The notes under the pieces were generated by a model. That model saw only the letters and a program-made list of their open reading frames with translations, made no database searches and was not told the DNA's origin. A DNA stretch of 9,760 bases from Synechococcus sp. UW140 (GTDB lineage: Bacteria > Cyanobacteriota > Cyanobacteriia > PCC-6307 > Cyanobiaceae): positions 1 through 9,760 of the forward strand of contig CAMDWF010000067.1 of assembly GCA_945878795.1 (NCBI GenBank). Reading direction: 5' to 3'. Every line of letters starts with the position of its first letter. Positions within the stretch are counted from its first letter, which is position 1. Positions 1-6,459 of the stretch are shown here, in pieces. A program made the translations under genes and the position numbers.

Positions 1-332
1 TCACTGGCCCCCGAGTTGGTCAACCACAAATCGTCGGCGCCGCTGGCAAGGCATCGTGCCCGCTCCAACATCCCGTCTTGCTCCAACCCGAGCAACACCA
101 CCACCAGCGGACCCCAACAACGGCGTAAATCTGGAATCCGGTCCGCGTAATGGGGCGAAAGAATTACAGCCGCCGGAGGATCCTGATCGGCTAGCCCTGC
201 CAAGAGAGGCTTAACGGCAAAGTCTTCCGCGACCAGGCTCGTGTAACCGGTGAGCTCAAGACGGGGACCCAGCGCCGCCGCCTCCGGACCCACCAACAAG
301 ATTGGCAAGGCCAAAGGGATACCTGGGGTCAT
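1..332 (-). CDS. Response-regulator-like protein with a degenerate receiver domain, N-terminal part (runs off the left edge)
   Basis: An open frame starts with ATG at 332 and stays open for 110 codons to the window edge. Its start overlaps the nadK stop (ATGA arrangement), which suggests translational coupling and favours a real gene. The visible part resembles a CheY-like receiver fold. It has a strand ILLV (residues 11-14), a strand AAVILS (54-59), a strand LVVVLLG (76-82), and a GADDLWLT segment (98-105) like the GADDY-x-K-P end of OmpR/PhoB-family receivers. The acidic pair after strand 1 is replaced by GPE. The expected phospho-acceptor Asp after strand 3 appears to be Ser59. No Lys sits after the GADD motif. 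If it is a receiver, it probably does not work by normal Asp phosphorylation. A DNA-binding domain may lie beyond the window. Family assignment is inference; the reading frame itself is solid. Confidence 0.68.
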   Translation of the reverse strand, partial: MTPGIPLALPILLVGPEAAALGPRLELTGYTSLVAEDFAVKPLLAGLADQDPPAAVILSPHYADRIPDLRRCWGPLVVVLLGLEQDGMLERARCLASGADDLWLTNSGAS

Positions 333-1285
333 CGCCCTGGACCAGCTCCCTCTTGGCCGGCCATCTCTGGGGGTTCGAGGCCATTTCCTGGCTTGGCCAC
401 ATGGGGCAAACCCCAACCGAGCTTGTTGCGCAACACCTGGAAAAACTCGTGATCCGCAAGCCGCACAAATCGAACCGGATGGTCACTACGACGAATTAAG
501 ACCCGATCCTCTGGCCAGACGTAGCAGCCGGCACTGCCATCCACCACCATCATCAGGCGCTCAGGCGTGGCCGGGAAGACCGTGACCGGCTCCTGATCGC
601 TGAACACCAGCGCCCTGGAGGCCAGGGAATGGGCAGCAATGGGGGTCAGTTGCAGGACCGGGCAGTCTGGGGTAATCACCGGACCCCCGGCACTAAGCGC
701 ATAGGCCGTGGATCCCGTCGGCGAAGAAAGAATCACGCCATCAGCGGCGATGTCCACCGGAGCATGACGTCCAATGGCGATCTCAAAGTGACACATGCTG
801 GTCAGGGGTTCCCGGTGCAGGGCCATTTCGTTTAGGCACAACACCTCCCAACGCCGCTGCTCGCCCCTCAAAACAGTAACGACCAGCATCGAGCGCTCCT
901 CGACGGACCACTGGCCCGCCACAACCCGGCTGAGCACCTCATCGAGATCCTTGAGATAGGCCTCTGCCAAAAAGCCCAGGTGACCGGTGTTGATCGTCAA
1001 GATCGGCACCCCGACAGGGGCGGTCTGGCGGGCCGCTGAAAGCACCGTACCATCGCCGCCTAGGACCAGGGCCATGCTCATCTCAGCATCGAATCCGGCC
1101 GGGACACAGGCGGCATAGCCCTTGGCCCTCAGATGCTGGTCCGGATTGGCAAAGCCCACCACCCCACCGGAGCTACTGACCCGCAAAACATCAAAGCCCG
1201 ACGCGGTCAGACTGGCCTCAATGGCCTCGGCGGTGGCCAGCGCCAAAGGCTTGCCGTCATTGACGATCAGACCGACCCGGGGCAC
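329..1285 (-). CDS. nadK: NAD kinase (NAD+ to NADP+)
   Basis: This is an ATP-dependent NAD kinase, the cytosolic enzyme that makes NADP+ from NAD+. With the GTG start at 1285 the product is 318 residues, within the usual range. It opens with a beta strand (VGLIVNDGK) as expected. The catalytic GGDGT motif is at residues 76-80. NE at 152-153 belongs to the conserved NAD-binding segment, and the DGVILSSPTGSTAYALSAGG block, the family signature, spans 182-201. The frame stays open upstream to a TTG at 1330 that overlaps the pheS stop, but those 15 extra codons precede the conserved start and look unneeded. The last ~25 residues are Gly/Pro-rich and probably variable. It lies 41 bases downstream of pheS on the same strand and overlaps the next gene by 4 bases, so the three are probably co-transcribed. 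Cyanobacteria often carry two NAD kinases; which one this is cannot be told here. Confidence 0.95.
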   Translation of the reverse strand: MPRVGLIVNDGKPLALATAEAIEASLTASGFDVLRVSSSGGVVGFANPDQHLRAKGYAACVPAGFDAEMSMALVLGGDGTVLSAARQTAPVGVPILTINTGHLGFLAEAYLKDLDEVLSRVVAGQWSVEERSMLVVTVLRGEQRRWEVLCLNEMALHREPLTSMCHFEIAIGRHAPVDIAADGVILSSPTGSTAYALSAGGPVITPDCPVLQLTPIAAHSLASRALVFSDQEPVTVFPATPERLMMVVDGSAGCYVWPEDRVLIRRSDHPVRFVRLADHEFFQVLRNKLGWGLPHVAKPGNGLEPPEMAGQEGAGPGR

Positions 1286-1326
1286 TGACTGGAGGCAAGA
1301 AGCCACTGCGAGTGTATTAGCACCCC

Positions 1327-2334
1327 TCAAAACTGCTCAAGAAAGCGCAAATCACTGGTGAACAGACGCCGGATGTCATCAATGCCGTGGCGCACCATGC
1401 AGAAGCGCTCGACCCCAAGGCCTGCGGCAAAACCACTCCAGCGCTGAGGATCAAGACCCAGACCCTCCAAAACCGCCGGATCGACCATGCCGCAGCCCAT
1501 CACCTCCAGCCAGCGGCCGCGCCACTGCACATCAACCTCGGCGGAAGGCTCGGTGAAGGGAAAGTAACTGGCCCGAAAACGAACCGGCAGGTCACCGAAA
1601 AAGGCCTTCAGAAAAGCCATCACGGTGCCGCGCAGATGGCTGAAATCCAAGCCTTCATCCAGGGCTAACACCTCGACCTGGTGAAACACTGGCGAATGGG
1701 TGGCATCAACTGCATCGCGGCGGTAGACCCGACCGGGCACCACGATGCGCACCGGTGGAGCGTTGGCCTCAAGGTGACGGATCTGGACAGGTGAGGTGTG
1801 GGTGCGCAGCAGCCGATCAGCCCCCAGGTAGAAGGTGTCCTGCATGTCCCGTGCCGGGTGATTGGGCGGGATGTTGAGGGCGGTGAAGTTGTAGTGATCA
1901 CTTTCGATCTCCGGCCCCTCGGAAACGCGGTAGCCAAGGCCCGCAAAGATATCGAGGATCTCCTCGGTTGTGGCGATCAGGGGATGGCGATGGCCGGGGG
2001 GAATGAAGCTAGGAGGAGCCGTGACATCCAACCTTTCCCGTTCCAGCCGCTCCGCCATGGCGGACGACTTGAGCCAGTCCATGCGGGCCGCCAGTTGGAC
2101 CTGAACCCGTTCCTTGAGGTCATTGGCCCGCTGTCCCACCAGGGGACGTTCTTGCGGCCCAAGCCGTCCCATGCTGCCCAAAACGGCCGAAAGGCGACCC
2201 TTCTTGCCCAGCAGGCTGATACGTAGTGCCTCAAGATCAGCCTCAGTGGCGGCAGCTTCGATCGTCTGCACTGATTCCGATTCCAGATCCGCCAACTGGT
2301 CGGTGAGCTGCTGCAGGCTGACGGTGGCGCTCAC
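1327..2334 (-). CDS. pheS: Phenylalanine-tRNA ligase alpha subunit
   Basis: This is the catalytic alpha subunit of the alpha2-beta2 phenylalanyl-tRNA synthetase, a class II enzyme. From GTG at 2334 it has 335 residues, the normal size. Residues 1-100 form the N-terminal coiled-coil arm that contacts tRNA, including the LLGKKGRLSAVLG segment at 41-53. The catalytic core follows, with THTSPVQIR at 178-186, class II motif 2 around GRVYRRDAVDATHSPVFHQV (201-220), and motif 3 GFAAGLGVERFCMVRHGI (301-318). The frame is open upstream to a TTG at 2394, but the N-terminus VSATVSLQQLTDQL matches how picocyanobacterial PheS proteins start as I remember them, so GTG 2334 is preferred. The beta subunit gene pheT is not in the window, as is common in cyanobacteria. 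The gene is divergent from surE and heads the run pheS, nadK, receiver-like gene. Confidence 0.96.
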   Translation of the reverse strand: MSATVSLQQLTDQLADLESESVQTIEAAATEADLEALRISLLGKKGRLSAVLGSMGRLGPQERPLVGQRANDLKERVQVQLAARMDWLKSSAMAERLERERLDVTAPPSFIPPGHRHPLIATTEEILDIFAGLGYRVSEGPEIESDHYNFTALNIPPNHPARDMQDTFYLGADRLLRTHTSPVQIRHLEANAPPVRIVVPGRVYRRDAVDATHSPVFHQVEVLALDEGLDFSHLRGTVMAFLKAFFGDLPVRFRASYFPFTEPSAEVDVQWRGRWLEVMGCGMVDPAVLEGLGLDPQRWSGFAAGLGVERFCMVRHGIDDIRRLFTSDLRFLEQF

Positions 2335-2408
2335 GGCGAGAGAGACAGAGGAATTGACTTTAGGAAGCCGCCGGGTCCACCTACGGTGCGGCAATTCCGG
2401 GCCCGACC
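2335..2408. promoter_or_regulatory. Divergent pheS/surE intergenic region, likely holding both promoters
   Basis: These 74 bases separate two divergent starts, so promoters for both pheS and surE should lie here or run into the coding ends. On the plus strand a TTGACT at 2354-2359 resembles a -35 box. The best -10 at suitable spacing, CACCTA at 2378-2383 (18-base spacer), is poor. No convincing -10 was found for pheS, and no Shine-Dalgarno site is obvious before either start. The region is assigned from gene layout; the boxes are tentative. Confidence 0.35.
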
Positions 2409-3248
2409 ATGGCTGGTTTAAGCATCCTGATCAGCAATGACGACGGGGTTTTCGCCAAGGGAATCCAGGCCTTAGCGGCCGAAGCCGTGGGCCGTGGTCA
2501 CCGGGTCACCGTGGTCTGCCCCGACCAGGAGCGGTCCGCCACGGGCCATGGCCTCACCTTGCAGACCCCCATCCGTGCGGAGCGGGCCGACGAGCTGTTT
2601 GCTGCGGGTGTCACCGCCTGGGCCTGCAGCGGCACCCCCTCCGACTGCGTCAAGCTGGCCCTGTTCAGCCTGATGGACCAGCCCCCCGACCTGGTGCTAT
2701 CGGGCATCAACCACGGCCCCAACCTCGGCACCGACGTCCTTTATTCAGGCACCGTCTCGGCAGCCATGGAAGGGGCCATCGAGGGCTTCCCTGCCCTGGC
2801 CGTCAGCTGCGCCGACTTCCAATGGCGCCAATTTGAGGCCGCCGCTGTGATTGCCCTCAATGTGGCCGAGGCCATGCTGGGACACCAATGGCGGCCGGGC
2901 CTGCTGCTCAATCTCAACGTGCCCGCCCGGCCTGCCGCCGAAATCGGTCCGCTGCGATGGTGCCGGACTGCGGTTCGGCGCTATGTGGATCAATTCGACC
3001 GGCGCCAGGATCCCCGGGGGCGGACCTATTACTGGCTTGCCGGTGAGGTGGTCGATGACAGTGAGGCTGGCCTACCTGCCCCCGCGGAATGGCCCACGGA
3101 CGTCTCGTGGATCGCCGAGGGCGGCGCCTCCCTGACACCGCTGCAACCGGAACTGTTTTGGCGAGGGGAGGCCAGCTCCCTGCCCCCCGCCATCGCTCTG
3201 GGGCCATTCAGGCCCGACGGTGGATCCTCTGCAACATCCAGAGGCTGA
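2409..3248 (+). CDS. surE: 5'/3'-nucleotidase SurE
   Basis: SurE is a metal-dependent phosphatase that removes phosphate from nucleoside 5'- and 3'-monophosphates and is linked to stationary-phase survival. The ATG at 2409 gives 279 residues. The metal site is plain: the SNDDG motif puts Asn10, Asp11 and Asp12 at the N-terminus, Ser43 lies in the QERSATGHGLT loop, and Asn101 lies in SGINHGPNLG (98-107). The YSGTVSAAMEGAIEGFPALA segment (112-131) is also typical of the family. The C-terminal ~15 residues are low in complexity and go past the usual SurE end. They cover the 41-base overlap with the convergent DUF3611-like gene, so this tail is probably unconserved. The gene stands alone on the plus strand, divergent from pheS. 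Confidence 0.96.
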   Translation: MAGLSILISNDDGVFAKGIQALAAEAVGRGHRVTVVCPDQERSATGHGLTLQTPIRAERADELFAAGVTAWACSGTPSDCVKLALFSLMDQPPDLVLSGINHGPNLGTDVLYSGTVSAAMEGAIEGFPALAVSCADFQWRQFEAAAVIALNVAEAMLGHQWRPGLLLNLNVPARPAAEIGPLRWCRTAVRRYVDQFDRRQDPRGRTYYWLAGEVVDDSEAGLPAPAEWPTDVSWIAEGGASLTPLQPELFWRGEASSLPPAIALGPFRPDGGSSATSRG

Positions 3249-3786
3249 AGCCCAGGCCAATCAGGTGGGCGAACAACACCTGGGTGTTGCTCAACACCGA
3301 GAGCATCTCGATCGAGGTGATCGGGAAAGTGCTGATTGCCCCCCGGCCCATCCCTGGGTTCATCATGGGTCCGAACAGCCCCGGAGCCTGGAGAGAGGCT
3401 TGCAGGAAGAGGCTGCCGGCCAAGGCCTGGTAGCCAACCGCTGCCAAGGTGAGACCGATCAGGTCTGCGATCAAACCCCGTTTGATCAATCGGCTGGTCT
3501 CCCCCTTGCTGGGCTTCACCGGACTGGCCAATGCCCGCCCGCAGCGGACCAGCAACCAGCCCTGCCAGAGACTCCAGAGCAGTACGAAAAACGACAGTGT
3601 GGATAACGAGAGCCCCGGACCTAGACCCAAGGCCCGATCAGCATTGGCCACGACACGACTGCCGATGTTGTTGAACGTCAGCACGCCGACCACCACAACA
3701 CCCAGTACGAGCTGGGCCCAGAAACGAACCCACCCGAGCCGGCGCAGGGCGAAGGAGATGGTTTGCAACTCAATCGAATCGGCCAT
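3208..3786 (-). CDS. DUF3611-type membrane protein, unknown function
   Basis: The product is a 192-residue integral membrane protein with about four predicted spans: residues ~21-40, ~60-80, ~104-126 and ~168-187. The opening FALRRLGWVRFWAQLVLGVV (12-31) and the overall pattern match DUF3611 proteins of cyanobacteria and plastids as I know them; their function is not established. A Gly/Met/Pro-rich loop (PGLFGPMMNPGMGRGA) separates the third and fourth spans. ATG at 3786 was chosen because it lies closest to the conserved start and has GGGG about 6 bases upstream. ATG at 3819 (11 codons earlier) and more distant in-frame starts are possible. The last 41 bases overlap the 3' end of convergent surE. 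The start faces ribF across a short divergent gap. Coding status is secure; the family call is good, the function unknown. Confidence 0.85.
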   Translation of the reverse strand: MADSIELQTISFALRRLGWVRFWAQLVLGVVVVGVLTFNNIGSRVVANADRALGLGPGLSLSTLSFFVLLWSLWQGWLLVRCGRALASPVKPSKGETSRLIKRGLIADLIGLTLAAVGYQALAGSLFLQASLQAPGLFGPMMNPGMGRGAISTFPITSIEMLSVLSNTQVLFAHLIGLGFSLWMLQRIHRRA

Positions 3787-3867
3787 GAAAGCCCCGGGGC
3801 GATCTCCCAAACTTGCCATGGGAAGATCAAACAGGCGAGAGCGAGGCTCGACCATCACGATGCAACG
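3787..3867. promoter_or_regulatory. Divergent gap between the DUF3611-like gene and ribF
   Basis: These 81 bases separate two divergent starts and probably carry at least one promoter. No clear -35/-10 pair is visible, and no FMN riboswitch could fit in this space. If the DUF3611-like gene starts at 3819, the gap shrinks to about 48 bases. Assignment rests on layout only. Confidence 0.25.
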
Positions 3868-4866
3868 GTGGTGATCCCTCTCCACACGCCCTCCACGGCC
3901 CTAGGGCCCACCGCGATTGCGCTGGGCAGCTTCGATGGCCTACATGCAGGCCATCGACGAGTCATCGCGGCCATCAGTTCCAGCCCCGCTCCGCTGCTGC
4001 CGACGGTGGTGAGTTTCTGGCCCCACCCCCGTGAGGTCCTCCATGGGGAGACCCGGCTGCGGCTGGACCTGCCAGAGGAAAAACTCGAACTGCTCGAACC
4101 CCTGGGCATCCGCCAACTGGTCCTAGTGCCCTTCACCTTGCATCTGGCCAGCCTCAGCCCGGAAGCCTTTGTGCAAGAGGTGTTGGGGCAGCAACTCGCT
4201 GCCCGACGGGTCGCAGTTGGTGAAAACTTCCGATTTGGGACAAAACGCAGCGGCGATTGCCACGATCTTGTCCGGCTGGGAGAGCGCCACGGTATTGCCG
4301 TGGAGGTGGTTCCCATGCTGTGGGACCAGTCCGAACGAATCAGCAGTAGCCGCATCCGCCAAGCCCTCTCGATGGCGGATCTGAAGGAAGCCCGGCGACT
4401 GCTCAATCGCCCCTACCGCTTTCGGGGCCGGGTTGTGATGGGGCGGGGTCTGGGGCGCCAACTGGGCTGGCCCACCGCAAATCTGCAGGTGGATGGCCGC
4501 AAATTCTTGCCGTTAGAAGGAGTTTACGCCGCTTTGGCCTGGAGGGTAGGAGTTACGGAGGGCCCCATGGCCGCCGTAATGAACCTGGGCCCCCAACCGA
4601 CCGTCGACCCCACGGCCCCGTCGGCCGTGGAGGTGCACTTGCTCGACCGTCAGCTGGATCTGGTGGAGGCCAGCCTGGTGGTCGAACCAGTCAGCCTGCT
4701 GCGCCGCCAAGAACGATTTGCAGATCTGGATGCCCTGACCAGCCAGATAGCCAGGGACGCCCAGCAGGCTCGCCAGATCTTCGCCGCGGCCTCAGCTGGT
4801 CGAATAGGCGTGGGTGAGTCCCCAACCGATGAACAGGGCGATGGCTCCGAGCAACAGGATGCCTGA
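3868..4866 (+). CDS. ribF: Bifunctional riboflavin kinase / FAD synthetase
   Basis: RibF phosphorylates riboflavin to FMN and then adenylylates FMN to FAD. From GTG 3868 the product has 332 residues; an adjacent GTG at 3871 is equally possible. The N-terminal FMN adenylyltransferase domain shows ALGSFDGLHAGHRRVI (18-33, with the nucleotidyltransferase HxGH-like box HAGH), GENFRFGTKRSGD (118-130) and ISSSRIRQAL (158-167). The C-terminal riboflavin kinase domain shows the GRGLGRQLGWPTANL stretch (192-206), EGVYAA (217-222), MNLGPQPTV (238-246) and VEVHLLD (254-260). No ATG lies in frame near the conserved start. The frame opens much further upstream, but that part runs antisense through the DUF3611-like gene and is not RibF-like. 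The final ~25 residues are Gly/Glu/Gln-rich, lie beyond the kinase domain, and overlap the convergent small membrane gene. No FMN riboswitch is seen upstream. Confidence 0.95.
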   Translation: MVIPLHTPSTALGPTAIALGSFDGLHAGHRRVIAAISSSPAPLLPTVVSFWPHPREVLHGETRLRLDLPEEKLELLEPLGIRQLVLVPFTLHLASLSPEAFVQEVLGQQLAARRVAVGENFRFGTKRSGDCHDLVRLGERHGIAVEVVPMLWDQSERISSSRIRQALSMADLKEARRLLNRPYRFRGRVVMGRGLGRQLGWPTANLQVDGRKFLPLEGVYAALAWRVGVTEGPMAAVMNLGPQPTVDPTAPSAVEVHLLDRQLDLVEASLVVEPVSLLRRQERFADLDALTSQIARDAQQARQIFAAASAGRIGVGESPTDEQGDGSEQQDA

Positions 4867-5022
4867 AATCAAAACCCCCATGGGGTTATCTCCCCCCGTG
4901 GCATCCAGGGGAGCAGGAGCGGGGGCCAACCCATAGGATGAATTCACCGAGGTGCTACTGGCCCCAGCTCCTTGGACACTGGCCACAGATGGATTGATGG
5001 GTGGTCCGGGCTCGACGGCCAT
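4792..5022 (-). CDS. Small single-span membrane protein, unrecognised
   Basis: I do not recognise this 76-residue protein. Residues 1-45 are rich in Pro, Ala, Ser and Gly and look disordered. A hydrophobic helix (MGVLISGILLLGAIALFIGW, about 49-68) is followed by a short tail ending in Ser. The design resembles a tail-anchored or single-span membrane protein. The ATG at 5022 has an AGG just upstream, and another ATG at 5040 in the same frame meets a stop after three codons, so 5022 is the practical start. A clean membrane helix in this frame argues for a real gene. The last 75 bases overlap the end of convergent ribF. Against it: small size, low-complexity N-terminus and the overlap. It is divergent from thiE with an 83-base gap. 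Confidence 0.6.
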   Translation of the reverse strand: MAVEPGPPINPSVASVQGAGASSTSVNSSYGLAPAPAPLDATGGDNPMGVLISGILLLGAIALFIGWGLTHAYSTS

Positions 5023-5105
5023 CCTGGTTCAGCGCTTCATGGCCAGCCTAGCCAGTTGCGCCGATTGGGACCGGAGCCCTTTTTTTCTCCGCCCCTCTCC
5101 AGCCC
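5023..5105. promoter_or_regulatory. Divergent gap between the small membrane gene and thiE
   Basis: These 83 bases should carry the thiE-thiS promoter. A run of seven T at 5080-5086 lies about 20 bases before the thiE start. No TPP riboswitch (thi-box) features such as a CUGAGA core are visible here, and the space is barely enough for one. No strong -35/-10 pair is seen. Confidence 0.25.
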
Positions 5106-6179
5106 ATGTCCCATTCCCCTGCAGACCAGGCCCCGATTGAGCGCCTGATCGACGCCAACCTGGATCGCGCTCGAGAAGGGTTGCGGGTCATGGAGGAATG
5201 GGCCCGCTTTGCCCTGGAACGACCCGATCTCGTCTGGCGCTGCAAGGACCTGCGCCAGCACCTAGGCCAACTCCATGACGAGCGTTACAAATTCGCCCGA
5301 GATGCTGCTGGTGACCCAGCCACGGGCCTGGCGCACCCAGCCCAGGTCGGCCGCCGCGATGGCCCTGCGATCGTCGCCGCCAACGCCGCCCGAGTCCAGG
5401 AAGCCCTGCGGGTGCTCGAGGAATTCGGGCGACTGGTCGATAGCGACCTGGCCGTCGCCGCCGCCGCCAGCCGGTACAGCCTCTACGACCTCGAAGTCGC
5501 CCTGCTGAGAGCCACCAAGAACCAGGACAACCGCCGCGCCCGACTGGCCCAGTGTCGGCTCTATCTGGTGACTTCGCCGGTGCCCCAGCTGGCCCCAATC
5601 GTGGAGCAATGCCTGCAGGCCGGTCTCCGGCTGGTGCAGTACCGAGCCAAGCCTGGGCCCACTGTGGACGGGGTCGAGTTCGACGACCGACAGCGCCTGG
5701 AACAGGCCCATCAACTGCGCCGCCTCTGCCTGGAATACGGCGCCCTTTTCTTGGTCAACGATCGCATCGACCTCGCCCTGGCCGTCGATGCCGATGGGGT
5801 CCATCTCGGCCAGGGGGATCTGCCGGTGGCGATAGCCAGGCGATTGTTGGGCACCGAACGACTGATCGGCTGCAGCACCCACGCCATCGCCGAACTTCGC
5901 CAGGCCGTTGCTGAAGGCTGTGACTACGTCGGTGTTGGCCCGGTGCAGGCCACCCCCACAAAGCCGGGACGGGAGCCGGTGGGCCTGGCCTATGTGGCCG
6001 CAGCGGCCCAAGAATGTCCAGTCCCCTTCTTCGCCATTGGTGGTATCGACGCCAACAACCTGGCCGAGGTCCAGGCGGCCGGTGCCACCCGGGTCGCTGT
6101 CGTCAGGGCTCTCACCGAGGCCTCCAGTCCCGCTTTGATCACCAAGACGTTGCTCAACCAACTTGAGAAACACCCTTGA
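5106..6179 (+). CDS. thiE: Thiamine-phosphate synthase with N-terminal ThiD2-like domain
   Basis: The C-terminal half (~148-357) is ThiE, a TIM-barrel enzyme that joins HMP pyrophosphate to thiazole phosphate to form thiamine phosphate. Visible motifs are LVQYRAK (176-182), FLVNDRIDLALAVDADGVHL (215-234), IGCSTH (254-259), DYVGVGPVQATPTKPG (273-288) and FFAIGGIDANNL (308-319). The N-terminal ~140 residues match the extension common in cyanobacterial ThiE. As I recall, this corresponds to ThiD2, a family shown to be HMP-phosphate kinase, which would make the protein bifunctional. Within this domain a helical motif occurs twice (ANLDRAREGLRVMEEWARF at 17-35 and AANAARVQEALRVLEEFGR at 91-109). 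At 357 residues the length fits the two-domain form. The ATG at 5106 is the natural start. The stop overlaps the proposed thiS start by three bases. No TPP riboswitch is seen. Confidence 0.96.
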   Translation: MSHSPADQAPIERLIDANLDRAREGLRVMEEWARFALERPDLVWRCKDLRQHLGQLHDERYKFARDAAGDPATGLAHPAQVGRRDGPAIVAANAARVQEALRVLEEFGRLVDSDLAVAAAASRYSLYDLEVALLRATKNQDNRRARLAQCRLYLVTSPVPQLAPIVEQCLQAGLRLVQYRAKPGPTVDGVEFDDRQRLEQAHQLRRLCLEYGALFLVNDRIDLALAVDADGVHLGQGDLPVAIARRLLGTERLIGCSTHAIAELRQAVAEGCDYVGVGPVQATPTKPGREPVGLAYVAAAAQECPVPFFAIGGIDANNLAEVQAAGATRVAVVRALTEASSPALITKTLLNQLEKHP

Positions 6180-6433
6180 CTCCCCCTGAGATCCCAGAGC
6201 CTTTCAGCCCAGAGCGGGATCCAACGGCCATCACCGTGCACGTAAATGGTGAGCAGCGCCGTTGTGGTTCTGGCCAGTCGCTGCAGGGCCTCCTCACGAA
6301 CCTCGGTTACCGGCCCGAGCTGGTGGTCGTCGAATTCAACGGCGAGATCCTGGCGCGGGGCCAATGGCCTGGTCAAGAGGTTGTGGAATCCGATGTGCTG
6401 GAGGTGGTCACCATCGTGGGGGGTGGTATCTAG
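6176..6433 (+). CDS. thiS: Sulfur carrier protein ThiS
   Basis: ThiS is a ubiquitin-like carrier whose C-terminal Gly is adenylylated and thiocarboxylated to supply sulfur for the thiamine thiazole. The beta-grasp core is visible: ITVHVNGE (19-26), QSLQGLLTNLGYRPELVVVEFNGEIL in the middle, and DVLEVVTIVGGG (73-84). It sits directly after thiE, as expected for a thiamine gene. The proposed TTG start at 6176 overlaps the thiE stop (TTGA) and gives 85 residues, with a Pro-rich lead of ~18 residues before the fold. A GTG at 6236 is the only other start near the fold, but it would cut into strand 1. The protein ends GGG-Ile rather than in the usual terminal Gly-Gly, so one extra residue may need removal or may be tolerated. 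Identity is secure, the start less so. Confidence 0.9.
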   Translation: MTPPEIPEPFSPERDPTAITVHVNGEQRRCGSGQSLQGLLTNLGYRPELVVVEFNGEILARGQWPGQEVVESDVLEVVTIVGGGI

Positions 6434-6459
6434 ATTTCGTTTCAACCTCTACAACTCCT

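Noticed and set aside
250..585. 111-codon plus-strand frame at the left end
   Set aside because: It is antisense to nadK and the receiver-like gene, with low-complexity composition.
3763..3867. Upstream extension of ribF
   Set aside because: It begins at a TTG inside the divergent DUF3611-like gene, and the residues before VVIPLHTP are not RibF-like.
3855..4406. 183-codon minus-strand frame opposite ribF
   Set aside because: It is a Ser/Arg-rich antisense shadow, and ribF motifs are intact on the other strand.
5080..5086. T-run as an intrinsic terminator upstream of thiE
   Set aside because: I found no stem stronger than about three base pairs directly before it, so it was not called as a terminator.
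5262..6173. 303-codon open frame on the minus strand
   Set aside because: It lies fully antisense to thiE, whose motifs are complete. The predicted product is low-complexity and matches no family. Long shadow frames are expected in GC-rich DNA.
6262..6459. Upstream extension of the DUF1517 frame
   Set aside because: It overlaps thiS in another frame and gives an Arg/Gly-rich sequence unlike a signal peptide. ATG 6460 precedes a good signal-like segment.
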